Positions 1-8,175 of a DNA stretch of 64,000 bases are shown piece by piece. A program made the position numbers and the translations under genes. Source of the stretch: M3007 sp964539805 (GTDB lineage Bacteria > Bacteroidota > Bacteroidia > Chitinophagales > Saprospiraceae); assembly GCA_964539805.1 (NCBI GenBank), contig CAZIKN010000014.1, forward strand, positions 6,766 through 70,765, read 5' to 3'. The first letter of the stretch is position 1; each line of letters begins with the position of its first letter. The notes below the pieces were generated by a model, which was given only the letters and a program-made list of their open reading frames with translations, ran no database searches and was not told the origin of the DNA.

Positions 1-1305
1 ATATGGATCATTGTCATCGCCTGCCTTCTTCTGGGTGCCGCCTTTTATTTATGGCTGGGTAGTTCCCGGCCCAACAAGTTTAACTGGGCGGAATCATGGC
101 CGTATAAGTCCTACGGTGAAAAGGATAAAGAGCCTTACGGTACCCAGATTGCCTTTCATCTTTTTTCGCAACTTTTTCAGGGCAAGCAGCTGCACAGTAT
201 AGAGAAAAAATTGTCCGATGAGCTCCCGCTTGATTCCTCGCAGGTACTGAATTATGTATTCGTGGGTGAAGGATTGTACATGGATTCCTTAGATACCAAG
301 CGATTGTTGGATTTTGTGGCTATAGGCCATACGGCCTTTATTTCCAGCAAAACAGTGCCTTATGACCTTATGTTTTCCTTGTATTATGAGGAGTGTGAGG
401 AAGTTTCCTGGAATGATTATGCCTATTTTACCAAGGAAAAAGTACAGGCAAGTATGGTGGTGGATAGTGGCCGTAAAGTGTTGGCCAATTTGCATTATGC
501 ATCACAAAACAAGCCACAGTCCTATAAATGGCATTTTATCCCTTCCAGGTATTTTTGTAATGAACTGCCCCAAAAGCCGATAGGCCTCCTGGATGATTCT
601 TTGGTTAACTATGCCATGTTCCCTTTTGGGAAGGGCCGTTTTTTGTTGCACACACAGCCCCTGGCTTTTTCTAATTACAGTTTGCTGCGCACGGATACAC
701 GGCCCTATATAGAAGCCCTGTTGTCGTGGCTGCCGGAAGGGGACGTTTATTGGGATGCCTACAGCCGGGTGCCGGAATTGGTTGCCAGAAACCGCAACCG
801 AAGCCACAACCCCCAAGGCCCGCCGCCAGAGGCCGAGCATCCTTTTAGTTATATCCTGAAACAACCCGCTTTGGCATGGGCATGGTATATTTTGCTGGTT
901 TTGGCGATACTTTGGTTTGTTTTTCGCTCTAAGCGTAGGCAGCGCATCATTCCGGTGTTGCCCAAAAAAGAAAACACCTCTTATGAATTTATCCAAATCA
1001 TATCCAATCTTCACTTCCGCGAAAAAAACTATGATGGCATTTCCATACAGCGCATGAAACAGTTTTTGACGCATGTGCGCTACCGTTATAATCTGGTTGC
1101 CCACCTTGATGGGGTGACCAGATTGGTGCACATGGATCCGAGTTACATCATGCGCCTGAGCAAGATATCCGGAGCAAGCGAGCGGACCATCCAAACCATT
1201 TTTGAGCGCTATCGGGTCATTGCCCAATACCAGGCTACGGAGGAAATGATGGTTGATCTCCATTTAGCCATTGAACGATATTTTACTGAAACTAAGAAGA
1301 AATGA
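1..1305 (+). CDS. DUF4350 domain-containing membrane protein (5' end outside the window)
   Basis: The reading frame is open from the first base, so the start lies to the left; a TTG at 211 is internal because conserved sequence continues upstream of it. The visible 434 residues begin in a hydrophobic segment (WIIVIACLLLGAAFYLW), continue with a soluble region containing EPYGTQIAFHLF, which resembles the start of DUF4350 domains, and carry a second membrane segment at about residues 290-310 followed by an Arg/Lys-rich cytoplasmic tail. In this phylum DUF4350 proteins usually sit beside MoxR, DUF58 and DUF4129 genes; here DUF58 (9.3 kb) and DUF4129 (31.2 kb) genes are in the window but not adjacent. 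Molecular function is unknown. It overlaps the next gene by four bases. Confidence 0.75.
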   Translation: MWIIVIACLLLGAAFYLWLGSSRPNKFNWAESWPYKSYGEKDKEPYGTQIAFHLFSQLFQGKQLHSIEKKLSDELPLDSSQVLNYVFVGEGLYMDSLDTKRLLDFVAIGHTAFISSKTVPYDLMFSLYYEECEEVSWNDYAYFTKEKVQASMVVDSGRKVLANLHYASQNKPQSYKWHFIPSRYFCNELPQKPIGLLDDSLVNYAMFPFGKGRFLLHTQPLAFSNYSLLRTDTRPYIEALLSWLPEGDVYWDAYSRVPELVARNRNRSHNPQGPPPEAEHPFSYILKQPALAWAWYILLVLAILWFVFRSKRRQRIIPVLPKKENTSYEFIQIISNLHFREKNYDGISIQRMKQFLTHVRYRYNLVAHLDGVTRLVHMDPSYIMRLSKISGASERTIQTIFERYRVIAQYQATEEMMVDLHLAIERYFTETKKK

Positions 1306-2063
1306 CGCTCTTATTGTTATGTTTTTTTGCTTTTTTGGCTGGCTTTATTGACAGTATTGTGGGTGGCGGCGGCTTGGTTCAGGTGCCGGCGTTTTTTGTT
1401 TTGTACCCACATTTGAGTGTCCAGAATATTATTGGCACCAATCGCCTGGCTTCTGCTGTTGGCACCTCGGTGGCGGCATGGAACTATGCCAAATCGGTAA
1501 AAATGCCTTGGAACACCATTCTTTATGCCGGTTTTGGCGCGGCTGTTATGTCCTATCTTGGCGCCAAGGTGCAAAGCCTTTTGCCTACTTCTGTGTTAAA
1601 ACCTATCATCCTCTTGCTCATTGTGGCCATTGCGGTGTACACGTATCGCAAAAAAGATTTTGGCCATGCGGAGCAGTTTAAGGTGTCGCTCAACAATCTT
1701 CCTTATTGGGCTTTGGGGATAGGGGCTGTGTTAGGATTTTACAATGGTTTTGTGGGGCCTGGAACGGGCAGCCTGCTGGTTTTTGGTTTTGTCAGTGTCA
1801 TCGGCTATAATTTTTTGCAGGCATCGGCTATTTCAAAAGTGGTCAATGTAGTGGCTGATGTGTTTTCGCTTTCTTATTTTCTTACCCATAAATACGTCTT
1901 GTTTCATTTGGCACTGCCCATGATGGCCTGCAATGTGGCAGGTTCATGGTTGGGCAGCCGTATGGCCGTGCTTCGGGGCAACGCATTTATCCGCAAGGTG
2001 TTTATCGTTGTGGTCAGCGGTATTATTCTGCGGTTTGCATGGGATGTGCTCAAGAGCTTTTAG
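1302..2063 (+). CDS. TSUP family permease (TauE/SafE-like)
   Basis: A 253-residue very hydrophobic protein with the internal two-fold repeat typical of the TauE/SafE (TSUP) family: an N-terminal GGGGLVQVPAFF motif after the first helix and a matching GFVGPGTGSLLVFGF motif in the second half. Family members move sulfur-containing or organic anions (sulfite, sulfoacetate, thiosulfate) across the inner membrane; the substrate cannot be read from sequence. The ATG overlaps the stop of the DUF4350 gene (ATGA), so the two are translationally coupled, although a functional link between the families is not known to me. Length is normal for the family. Confidence 0.85.
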   Translation: MTLLLLCFFAFLAGFIDSIVGGGGLVQVPAFFVLYPHLSVQNIIGTNRLASAVGTSVAAWNYAKSVKMPWNTILYAGFGAAVMSYLGAKVQSLLPTSVLKPIILLLIVAIAVYTYRKKDFGHAEQFKVSLNNLPYWALGIGAVLGFYNGFVGPGTGSLLVFGFVSVIGYNFLQASAISKVVNVVADVFSLSYFLTHKYVLFHLALPMMACNVAGSWLGSRMAVLRGNAFIRKVFIVVVSGIILRFAWDVLKSF

Positions 2064-2102
2064 CGCTTGTCTGGAATTCCATCAATAGGCCGCAAACAAC
2101 AT

Positions 2103-4019
2103 TTATCCGAGTTGTTCCAAGGCGCGTTCCCATTCGTTATACACAACATCAAGTTCTGTTTTCAAATCGCCATACTTTTTCATTTCCGTATCAGAGCCGG
2201 GTTTGTTGAAAAACTCAGGGTCAACCATTTTGTTTTCATAGCGTTTGATTTCCTGTTCCAGTTCACTGATGCGTTTTTCGTGCTTTTGGACCAAGCGATG
2301 CAGGTTTTTCTTTTCATCAGCGCTGAGCACGGGCACTCCATTGTCAGAGGGGGCAACTCCACCACCTTTATTGCTGCTTGGGGTGGATTTTTCCACGTCA
2401 CGCATATTGTCCAATTGGCGTTTTTCCAAAAAATAGTTGATATCGCCGAGGTACTCTTTCAGATGGCCATCCCTGAACTCAATGGTTCTGTTGGTAAGGC
2501 CGGAGAGAAATTCGCGGTCGTGGCTCACAACAAGCAAGGTGCCGTTGTAGTCCAACAGGGCTTGTTTTAATACATCTTTGGACAGCATATCCAGGTGGTT
2601 GGTCGGCTCGTCAAGCAAGAGGAGGTTGAAGGGCCGCAACAACATACAGGCGAGCGCGAGGCGGGCGCGCTCACCACCGCTAAGCGCTGCCACTTTTTTA
2701 TCCACATCCTGTCCGCTAAACAAAAAAGCCCCAAGGATGGCACGGAGTTTTGTCCGCATTTCTTCGGGCGAGTTGCGCTCCATGGTTTCCAACAGCGTAA
2801 TCTTGGGGTCAAGGGTTTCTGCCTGGTTTTGGGCATAATATCCTACGGTGACATTATGTCCCAAAGAGATATTGCCGCCGGTGGCGGGTTCCTGTCCTAT
2901 GAGCATTTTGGCGAGGGTAGTTTTGCCCTGGCCATTTTGGCCGACAAAAGCCACCCGATCTCCTCTGAGTATTTGAAAATCAACACTTTCCAATACCCTT
3001 AAATTGCCATATCGCTTGCTGGCGCGTTCTGCTTTGGCGGTTACTTCTCCACTTCGAGGGGCATCCGGGAATCGGATGCGCATGGTGGAGGTATCCATGT
3101 CATCTATTTCTATACGCTCCATCTTGTCCAATTGCTTTTGCATGCTTTGGGCCATTTTGGTCTTGGTGGCTTTAGCCATAAAACGGTTGATGGTGCGTTC
3201 GCGGTCAGCGATGATGCGTTGCTGGTTTTCGTAAGCATTTTGCATTTGTTCGCGGCGCTCCGAGCTGAGTTCCACGTATTTGCTGTACGGGGCCTTGTAG
3301 TCATGTATCTTGCCCAAGGATATTTCTGCTGTTCGGTTGGTTACATTATCCAAAAAACGGCGGTCGTGACTGATAACGATGAGCATTCCAGGATAGTTGT
3401 TAAGCCAGCTTTCGAGCCATAGTATGCTTTCAATATCCAGGTGGTTTGTCGGCTCGTCCAGCAAAAGCAGGTCGGGGCGGCGAAGCAGCATTTTGGCCAA
3501 TTCAATCCGCATTTGCCAACCTCCTGAAAATTCATCGGTAAGGCGGTTCATGTCAGAGGGCTGAAAGCCAAGGCCGCCCAGCACTTTTTCTGCATCTGCT
3601 TGTGTGGTAGCGCTGCCCATGTGGTGGAGGTGCTCGGTTACGTCGCTCATTTGCTCAATTAGTTTGGCATAAGCATCGGATTCGTAATCGTCACGTATGG
3701 TCAGTTCTTGCTCTATGCGATGCAGTTCATTTTCCAGCGCGTTGATCTCCGCAAAAGCGGTCATGGTTTCTTCAATGACGGTTTTGCCCTTGGGCAAAAG
3801 CATATCCTGGTGCAGGTAGCCAAGGGTAAAGTGTGATGGGCATACCACATCACCTTCCTGAGGCGACATTTCGCCGGCAATGATCTTGAGCAGGGTGGAT
3901 TTGCCCGCGCCGTTGCGCCCAACCAGGCCGACCCGCTCGCCGGGTTTTAGGACAAAATTGACGCTGTCAAGCAAAATACGATTGCCGTATTGGATATAAA
4001 TATTGGAGAGAGAGAGCAT
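2103..4019 (-). CDS. ABC-F family ATPase (ribosome-associated type)
   Basis: A 638-residue protein with two ABC ATPase domains in one chain and no membrane segments, which defines ABC-F. Domain 1 has Walker A GRNGAGKST, signature FSGGWQ and Walker B LLLDEPTNHLD. Domain 2 has GQNGQGKTT, LSGGERARL and a second LLLDEPTNHLD. Between them (about residues 240-320) is a charged helical linker, the P-site tRNA interaction motif region in studied ABC-F factors. The last 100 residues form a charged coiled coil, as in Uup/YdiF-type members. Such proteins act on stalled ribosomes; a role in antibiotic resistance cannot be assigned. A terminator and a promoter-like element lie upstream (4136-4181). Confidence 0.9.
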   Translation of the reverse strand: MLSLSNIYIQYGNRILLDSVNFVLKPGERVGLVGRNGAGKSTLLKIIAGEMSPQEGDVVCPSHFTLGYLHQDMLLPKGKTVIEETMTAFAEINALENELHRIEQELTIRDDYESDAYAKLIEQMSDVTEHLHHMGSATTQADAEKVLGGLGFQPSDMNRLTDEFSGGWQMRIELAKMLLRRPDLLLLDEPTNHLDIESILWLESWLNNYPGMLIVISHDRRFLDNVTNRTAEISLGKIHDYKAPYSKYVELSSERREQMQNAYENQQRIIADRERTINRFMAKATKTKMAQSMQKQLDKMERIEIDDMDTSTMRIRFPDAPRSGEVTAKAERASKRYGNLRVLESVDFQILRGDRVAFVGQNGQGKTTLAKMLIGQEPATGGNISLGHNVTVGYYAQNQAETLDPKITLLETMERNSPEEMRTKLRAILGAFLFSGQDVDKKVAALSGGERARLALACMLLRPFNLLLLDEPTNHLDMLSKDVLKQALLDYNGTLLVVSHDREFLSGLTNRTIEFRDGHLKEYLGDINYFLEKRQLDNMRDVEKSTPSSNKGGGVAPSDNGVPVLSADEKKNLHRLVQKHEKRISELEQEIKRYENKMVDPEFFNKPGSDTEMKKYGDLKTELDVVYNEWERALEQLG

Positions 4020-4135
4020 GAATGTGACTAGAATAATGGGCTGCGCAAAAATATTGACTTCGTTTTAATGTACTGATTTTCAGTATTTTAAAAATATTAA
4101 TGCGTGTTAGAGCCTGATTTTTATAAAAAAGCACG

Positions 4136-4143
4136 CAAAGGTA
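4136..4143 (-). promoter_or_regulatory. -7 promoter element TACCTTTG for the ABC-F gene
   Basis: On the minus strand this reads TACCTTTG, matching the Bacteroidota -7 consensus TAnnTTTG. It lies about 117 bases before the ABC-F ATG and directly downstream of the terminator of the preceding cytochrome gene. No convincing -33 TTG at 17-21 bases was seen. Confidence 0.4.
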
Positions 4144-4147
4144 GTAC

Positions 4148-4181
4148 AAAAAAAAGCGACACATTCAAATTGTGGCGCTTT
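4148..4181 (-). terminator. Intrinsic terminator of the cytochrome c gene
   Basis: Read on the minus strand, AAAGCGCCACA and TGTGTCGCTTT pair with one mismatch around a short loop and are followed by a run of T. It lies about 120 bases after the stop of the dihaem cytochrome gene and just before the ABC-F promoter element, so it separates the two transcription units. Confidence 0.6.
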
Positions 4182-4296
4182 TCTCTGTATTGCTTTAGAT
4201 AAAATTAGAAGTCGTAAGCTCCCACGTACAGCAGCTAAGTGTAAATGGATATCGTTGCCTTTTATTTCACCAACAAGTCCGATGTTGGCCAATGGC

Positions 4297-5274
4297 TTAT
4301 TCTTTGGGCTGATAACGCGCTACGGCATTTTTGATGGGCGGTATGGTCTGCAAGTAGGCCCAAATGGCGTCCACCTCTGTATCACTAAGGGTAGTATGCG
4401 GAAACATAGGGTAGTGCAGCGGCCCTCCCTTTGGGTTTTTCCCATACTTGACGGCTTCGCGGAATTGTTCTTTGGTCCAGTAGCCTATGCCAGTTTCTTT
4501 ATCTGTGGTTATATTGGCCGAAGGCACTAATTCACCTTTCATATTGAGCATAGGATTGCCGCCGCCATAAAATCCGAGGCTTTTTTCGGGATGGAGTGGG
4601 TCTTGTTTGGTAAAATCGGCTGAGTGACAGGCATAGCAAGCGCAAAGGGCATCTGCTACATATTTACCGAGAGCGAGGGTATTGCTGGTGTCCGGCATGT
4701 CAATAGGTGCAGTAGGCAACGGGGGTGGGAAAATGGCCACGTTGGACAGGAATTTAATGAGCAAATTGTATTGATTGGGAGGGTATTCCTGCGGCGCAGC
4801 AGCCAGGAGCGGGTCTTCAGAGCGCAGCCAGGCGATGATACTCTGCACATCTTCATCGGCCATAAGCGGGAATTTTGGCATAAAGGGCGGTGCCCAGGAG
4901 CCATCTTTTCGGATGCCCGTTCGCAGGAAATAATAAAGTTCGCCGTCCGTCCACGCGCCAATACCATGTACAGGATCCTGTGTAATGTTGTAAGAGCCAG
5001 CTTTGCCGAGTTCAGCCGGGATATCGGGCATGGGGCGTCCGGTGAGTTTGCCGGTGGCCTCGTCTTTGTGGCATTCATTGCAGAGCAGGCTGGCAATTTT
5101 TGCACCGCGTGCGATGCGGAGGCTGTCGGGCTGCACCTTGAGGTTCAGGATGTCATCTGTGGGGGCATAGGCGTATGTGGGGATGCCTTTAGTGTAAAAA
5201 TAAGTGGCCACCAGAATGGCCAACAGGGCAATAGCGGCAAGGCTAAAGGCGAGAATTTTGAATAAGCGGTTCAT
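4297..5274 (-). CDS. Membrane-anchored dihaem c-type cytochrome
   Basis: A 325-residue protein with an N-terminal membrane anchor or uncleaved signal (residues 7-27) and two covalent haem sites, CNECH at 65-69 and CYACH at 213-217. Possible methionine axial ligands follow each (PPFMPKFPLM in the first half, HYPMFPH in the second), so it looks like two fused class I cytochrome domains exposed to the periplasm. It probably passes electrons in respiration or to a periplasmic dehydrogenase, but no partner oxidase or dehydrogenase is adjacent. It is monocistronic: a terminator follows at 4148-4181 and the upstream PhzF gene ends 56 bases before its start. Confidence 0.85.
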   Translation of the reverse strand: MNRLFKILAFSLAAIALLAILVATYFYTKGIPTYAYAPTDDILNLKVQPDSLRIARGAKIASLLCNECHKDEATGKLTGRPMPDIPAELGKAGSYNITQDPVHGIGAWTDGELYYFLRTGIRKDGSWAPPFMPKFPLMADEDVQSIIAWLRSEDPLLAAAPQEYPPNQYNLLIKFLSNVAIFPPPLPTAPIDMPDTSNTLALGKYVADALCACYACHSADFTKQDPLHPEKSLGFYGGGNPMLNMKGELVPSANITTDKETGIGYWTKEQFREAVKYGKNPKGGPLHYPMFPHTTLSDTEVDAIWAYLQTIPPIKNAVARYQPKE

Positions 5275-5330
5275 AACACAATAATATGATTTTGGTGTAA
5301 TTACGAAGTTGGCGTCGTTTTGGATTTACA

Positions 5331-6119
5331 CTATTCCGTCCAGAGCTGTCCTGTCGAGTAGGTTTTTGCAGCACCGCTGATCCATACCCTGCCTCCTTTA
5401 TCCTCACAATAAAGGTGACCGACCCGATCGGACAATTGGCGTGCCTTAAGGGTCTTTTTGCCCAATCTCCGGGCCCAAAAGGGGATTAAGGAACAATGAG
5501 CGGAGCCGGTAACAGGGTCTTCCAAAATAGAAGCCTGGGGTGTAAAAAACCTGGATACGAAGTCACAGTCCTCGCCTTTTGCCGTGACTATCACTCCGCC
5601 GGGGTCAAGGTTTATCTGGTCAAACCGATGCCTGTCTATTTTGAGGTTTTTTATATCCTGTTCCTGTGAGTATACCAGAAGATAGTCGCGTGATTTGTAA
5701 ACCTCATCTGGTTTGATGTTCAGGGCATCTTCGATTTCGGGCGGAAGGGTGTCCGCCACGGGCATTCTTGATGGGAAATCCAATTTATATATTCCGTTAT
5801 CCTCTTCCACGATCAAATCGCCGCTCAAGGTTTCAAATATTATGCTTTTTTGGGGATAATGGAGTATTGTTTTCAAGCAATGGGCCGCAGCAAGTGTAGC
5901 ATGGCCACACAGGTCCATTTCGATCTCAGGTGTAAACCACCGCAGCTGAATTTTATCGCCATTGTCCACAAAAAAGGCCGTTTCGGCTACGGCGTTCTCC
6001 TGTGCAATCTTGCGCAAAAGATCGTCTGATAGCCATTCGTTTAGCGGGACAACACAAGCAGGGTTCCCTCCGAATACCTTGTCTGTAAAGGCATCAATTT
6101 GATAAAGTTCTAATTTCAT
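5331..6119 (-). CDS. PhzF family isomerase-like protein
   Basis: 262 residues, normal for PhzF proteins, which fold as two similar halves with a diaminopimelate-epimerase-like core. Visible motifs are the N-terminal AVAETAFF with the candidate catalytic Glu, DLCGHATLAAAHCL, and the C-terminal EDPVTGSAHC. Members include the phenazine-pathway isomerase, but most are enzymes of unknown substrate, and nothing nearby suggests phenazine synthesis. It is the most downstream gene of a loose minus-strand series with the VOC protein and the F420-type oxidoreductase, separated by 200-bp gaps, so co-transcription is uncertain. Confidence 0.85.
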   Translation of the reverse strand: MKLELYQIDAFTDKVFGGNPACVVPLNEWLSDDLLRKIAQENAVAETAFFVDNGDKIQLRWFTPEIEMDLCGHATLAAAHCLKTILHYPQKSIIFETLSGDLIVEEDNGIYKLDFPSRMPVADTLPPEIEDALNIKPDEVYKSRDYLLVYSQEQDIKNLKIDRHRFDQINLDPGGVIVTAKGEDCDFVSRFFTPQASILEDPVTGSAHCSLIPFWARRLGKKTLKARQLSDRVGHLYCEDKGGRVWISGAAKTYSTGQLWTE

Positions 6120-6330
6120 GTAAGGATCAGATTCGTGCAGATGTAGTCAGTGCTGTCAGCGATGAATATATCTTGCAATTTCAAAGTTTTATGTCAGCAA
6201 TTTCAAAATCACGATTAAGGCTTCAATCACTAACGGGAAAGTCAACAGCAGCACGCTCATTTATGGCGGGTAAGAACCGCAAACCCGGACGCATTACCAG
6301 GTGCCAGGTTGGAATGGTATCGCCTAAGGC

Positions 6331-6702
6331 TTACCTGTGCTGATCAATAAGTATGTTATTTCCATCAGGATCCGTCAAGGTAATGTGCGCCGGGCCACTG
6401 GTGTTTTCATCGGCTTCTGTTGTCAATGGGATTCCACAATTTTTAAGATGCTGCTGGATTGCCCTTACATCATCAAATTCGTCTAAGTTTTGGGCATTTT
6501 CATCCCATCCAGGGTTAAAGGTGATGACATTTTTATCAAACATTCCTTCAAACAAGCCAATAATTGACTTTTCGTTTTTCAGGATTAACCATTTGTGGGT
6601 AATGTTGCCACCCAAGATGCTAAAGCCCAAATTTTCATAAAATTCTTTTGACTTCTGAATGTCCTTTACGGCAAGACTGATGGAAAAGGCACCTAATTTC
6701 AT
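6331..6702 (-). CDS. VOC family protein (glyoxalase/dioxygenase fold)
   Basis: A 123-residue single-domain protein beginning MKLGAFSISLAVKDIQKSKEF, the usual opening of vicinal oxygen chelate proteins, with a late ITLTDPDGNNILI strand typical of the fold. I chose the ATG at 6702 rather than an in-frame ATG at 6735, because the longer start would overlap the promoter element at 6733-6740 and adds residues unlike the family. Members are metal-dependent isomerases, dioxygenases or drug-binding proteins; the substrate is not predictable here. Confidence 0.8.
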   Translation of the reverse strand: MKLGAFSISLAVKDIQKSKEFYENLGFSILGGNITHKWLILKNEKSIIGLFEGMFDKNVITFNPGWDENAQNLDEFDDVRAIQQHLKNCGIPLTTEADENTSGPAHITLTDPDGNNILIDQHR

Positions 6703-6732
6703 AATGTTGCTTTGTTTTATTAATTTGTTAGG

Positions 6733-6740
6733 CAAAAGTA
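6733..6740 (-). promoter_or_regulatory. -7 promoter element TACTTTTG for the VOC gene
   Basis: Minus-strand match to TAnnTTTG, 30 bases upstream of the chosen ATG at 6702. Its position supports the shorter start. No clear -33 element. Confidence 0.35.
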
Positions 6741-6749
6741 CGAATTTCA

Positions 6750-6774
6750 GACGATCCGCTCGCGGTCGTCAGAC
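6750..6774. repeat. REP-like 25-bp imperfect palindrome (copy 1)
   Basis: The 25 bases here recur exactly, in inverted orientation, at 60379-60403. Each copy is itself an imperfect dyad (GACGATCCGC against GCGGTCGTC with a two-base centre), so it could fold as a hairpin in RNA. Both copies lie in intergenic DNA. Confidence 0.6.
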
Positions 6775-6813
6775 AGCTTTACCGGGGAATCTTTACCGTA
6801 TTGGTCAGATGCC

Positions 6814-7494
6814 CTACACCTTCACAATCTTAAAATTAAAAGCCCCGCTCTGCGTAGCGCCATAAATACGCAGCCAAATCGGCAGAATGCTTTCTGTGCC
6901 GCGTGCGGTGCTGATATCGCCAAGGTCCAATATCTCACTGTTGCGCCAGCCAAAAGAATGCAAAAGGTCTTTTACCCTTGCCTTGGCAGCAGCATCATTG
7001 CCGCTCAGGAATACTGTGTGGTCTTCCTCGATCATGCGAGGGTTGACCATCAGGCCGTTCCACATGGTGTTTAGGGTTTTGACGATATGGGCTGTTGGGA
7101 AAGCCTGTTGCAATACTTCGCCCAATGAATTGTCGTTGCTCACAAAAAGGGTAGGCGGAAAACCTTTGCTAAAATCGAGCGGATTGGTGATGTCCAATAT
7201 GATTTTGCCCGCTAAGTTGCCCGCTGCGGACAAGGCTGCCTGCGCACCGTCGCCCTTGGTGGCCAAAACGATCAATTCGGCATCCTTTGCGGCATCGGCG
7301 TAAGCCTTAAGCCTTATGTCAGGGTTGGCTTGCAGGAACTCGCTCGCCGTCGGCGTACCTTGAACACCTTTGTTTTCTTTTGACAAGGTGGCATCTACAT
7401 TTCGGGTGCCCATGGTCACGTTGTGTGACAAACCAGCCAAACGATTGGCCAGTGCCTGTCCGACGGAGCCGGTTCCAAAAACTGCTATTTTCAT
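6814..7494 (-). CDS. F420-dependent NADP oxidoreductase-like protein
   Basis: A 226-residue Rossmann protein opening MKIAVFGTGSVGQALANRL, a dinucleotide-binding glycine pattern, followed by a GTRN motif where NADPH specificity is often read. The family was named for F420:NADP oxidoreductase, but many bacterial members act without F420, for example as ferric or quinone reductases or as proteins of unknown substrate. It is divergent from the HxlR regulator gene across a 209-bp region containing a palindrome, the usual arrangement of a HxlR regulator and its target. Confidence 0.8.
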   Translation of the reverse strand: MKIAVFGTGSVGQALANRLAGLSHNVTMGTRNVDATLSKENKGVQGTPTASEFLQANPDIRLKAYADAAKDAELIVLATKGDGAQAALSAAGNLAGKIILDITNPLDFSKGFPPTLFVSNDNSLGEVLQQAFPTAHIVKTLNTMWNGLMVNPRMIEEDHTVFLSGNDAAAKARVKDLLHSFGWRNSEILDLGDISTARGTESILPIWLRIYGATQSGAFNFKIVKV

Positions 7495-7540
7495 GTTTAA
7501 AAAAATTTGTGTTACATTAATAAATTCACTTTACTTTTGT

Positions 7541-7569
7541 ACTTTACTGTAAAAAGTATAGCAAAGGTA
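7541..7569. promoter_or_regulatory. Shared HxlR/oxidoreductase control region
   Basis: A TTTAC-T-GTAAA dyad, extended imperfectly by TAC and GTA on its sides, lies at about 7541-7558. Just beyond it, 7562-7569 reads TACCTTTG on the minus strand, a match to the TAnnTTTG -7 element placed to transcribe the oxidoreductase gene. A plus-strand TACTTTTG sits at 7532-7539. A dyad overlapping the promoter of the divergent gene is where a HxlR dimer would be expected to bind; the assignment is inference. Confidence 0.35.
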
Positions 7570-7703
7570 GGGTCATAACTTTAAAAAATCAATATACTGT
7601 CAAGTTTAACAGCAGTTGTTGTTTTTGAAACCGGTCCTGATTTTCAATACATTAGGAAAAATTATCTTGAAAAATATTTTCAAAAAGTCTAATCAACCCA
7701 AAA

Positions 7704-8093
7704 ATGGTTATCAACGGCGAAGAAAAAGTCATACTGTTGCACGGCGAAATCCATCACTGTGCACTGGATGTATCCATGCGTTTTATCGGCGGTAAATGGA
7801 AAACAGTGGTGCTGTGGTACTTGCGTACAGGGAAAAAGCGCTTTAGTGAAATCAAAAAACTGATCCCCGATATTACGGAAAAAATGCTCAGCCTACAACT
7901 TAAAGCGCTGGAGGAGGATGGTATTGTAAGCCGCACCATCTATCCTGAAGTGCCGCCTCGTGTGGAGTATGAACTCACCGAGTTTGGCCAAACCATGATC
8001 CCTATGCTGGAGGCTATTGCGTTTTGGGGGCGAAAAACAGGACAAGAATTGGGCAAGGTGATGAACAAAGAAGAGGCAAAGGCGCTTTTTTGA
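7704..8093 (+). CDS. HxlR family winged-helix transcriptional regulator
   Basis: 129 residues with the complete HxlR pattern: CALDVSMRFIGGKWKTVVLW leading into the recognition helix, then LKALEEDGIVSRTIYPEVPP and YELTEFG at the wing. HxlR regulators are homodimers that sense aldehydes, redox state or other small molecules, often through the Cys before the first helix; a Cys (IHHCALD) is present here. It is divergent from the F420-type oxidoreductase, its likely target. Confidence 0.88.
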   Translation: MVINGEEKVILLHGEIHHCALDVSMRFIGGKWKTVVLWYLRTGKKRFSEIKKLIPDITEKMLSLQLKALEEDGIVSRTIYPEVPPRVEYELTEFGQTMIPMLEAIAFWGRKTGQELGKVMNKEEAKALF

Positions 8094-8175
8094 AAAAAAA
8101 CATGATGTTCGGATGATGAAACTTTACTGTTTTGACTAAACATTTGCCCCATATTCCTACATCTTTCACTTCATT

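Noticed and set aside
502..1263. Long minus-strand open frame of 253 codons opposite the DUF4350 gene
   Set aside because: It lies wholly within a better-supported plus-strand gene and shows no family motif; it reflects codon bias of the real gene.
2103..4019. Antibiotic-resistance ABC-F (Vga/Msr type)
   Set aside because: The C-terminal coiled coil and general sequence fit housekeeping Uup/YdiF-type factors; no resistance-specific evidence.
5331..6119. Phenazine biosynthesis locus
   Set aside because: PhzF proteins are widespread without phenazines and no other phz gene is present.
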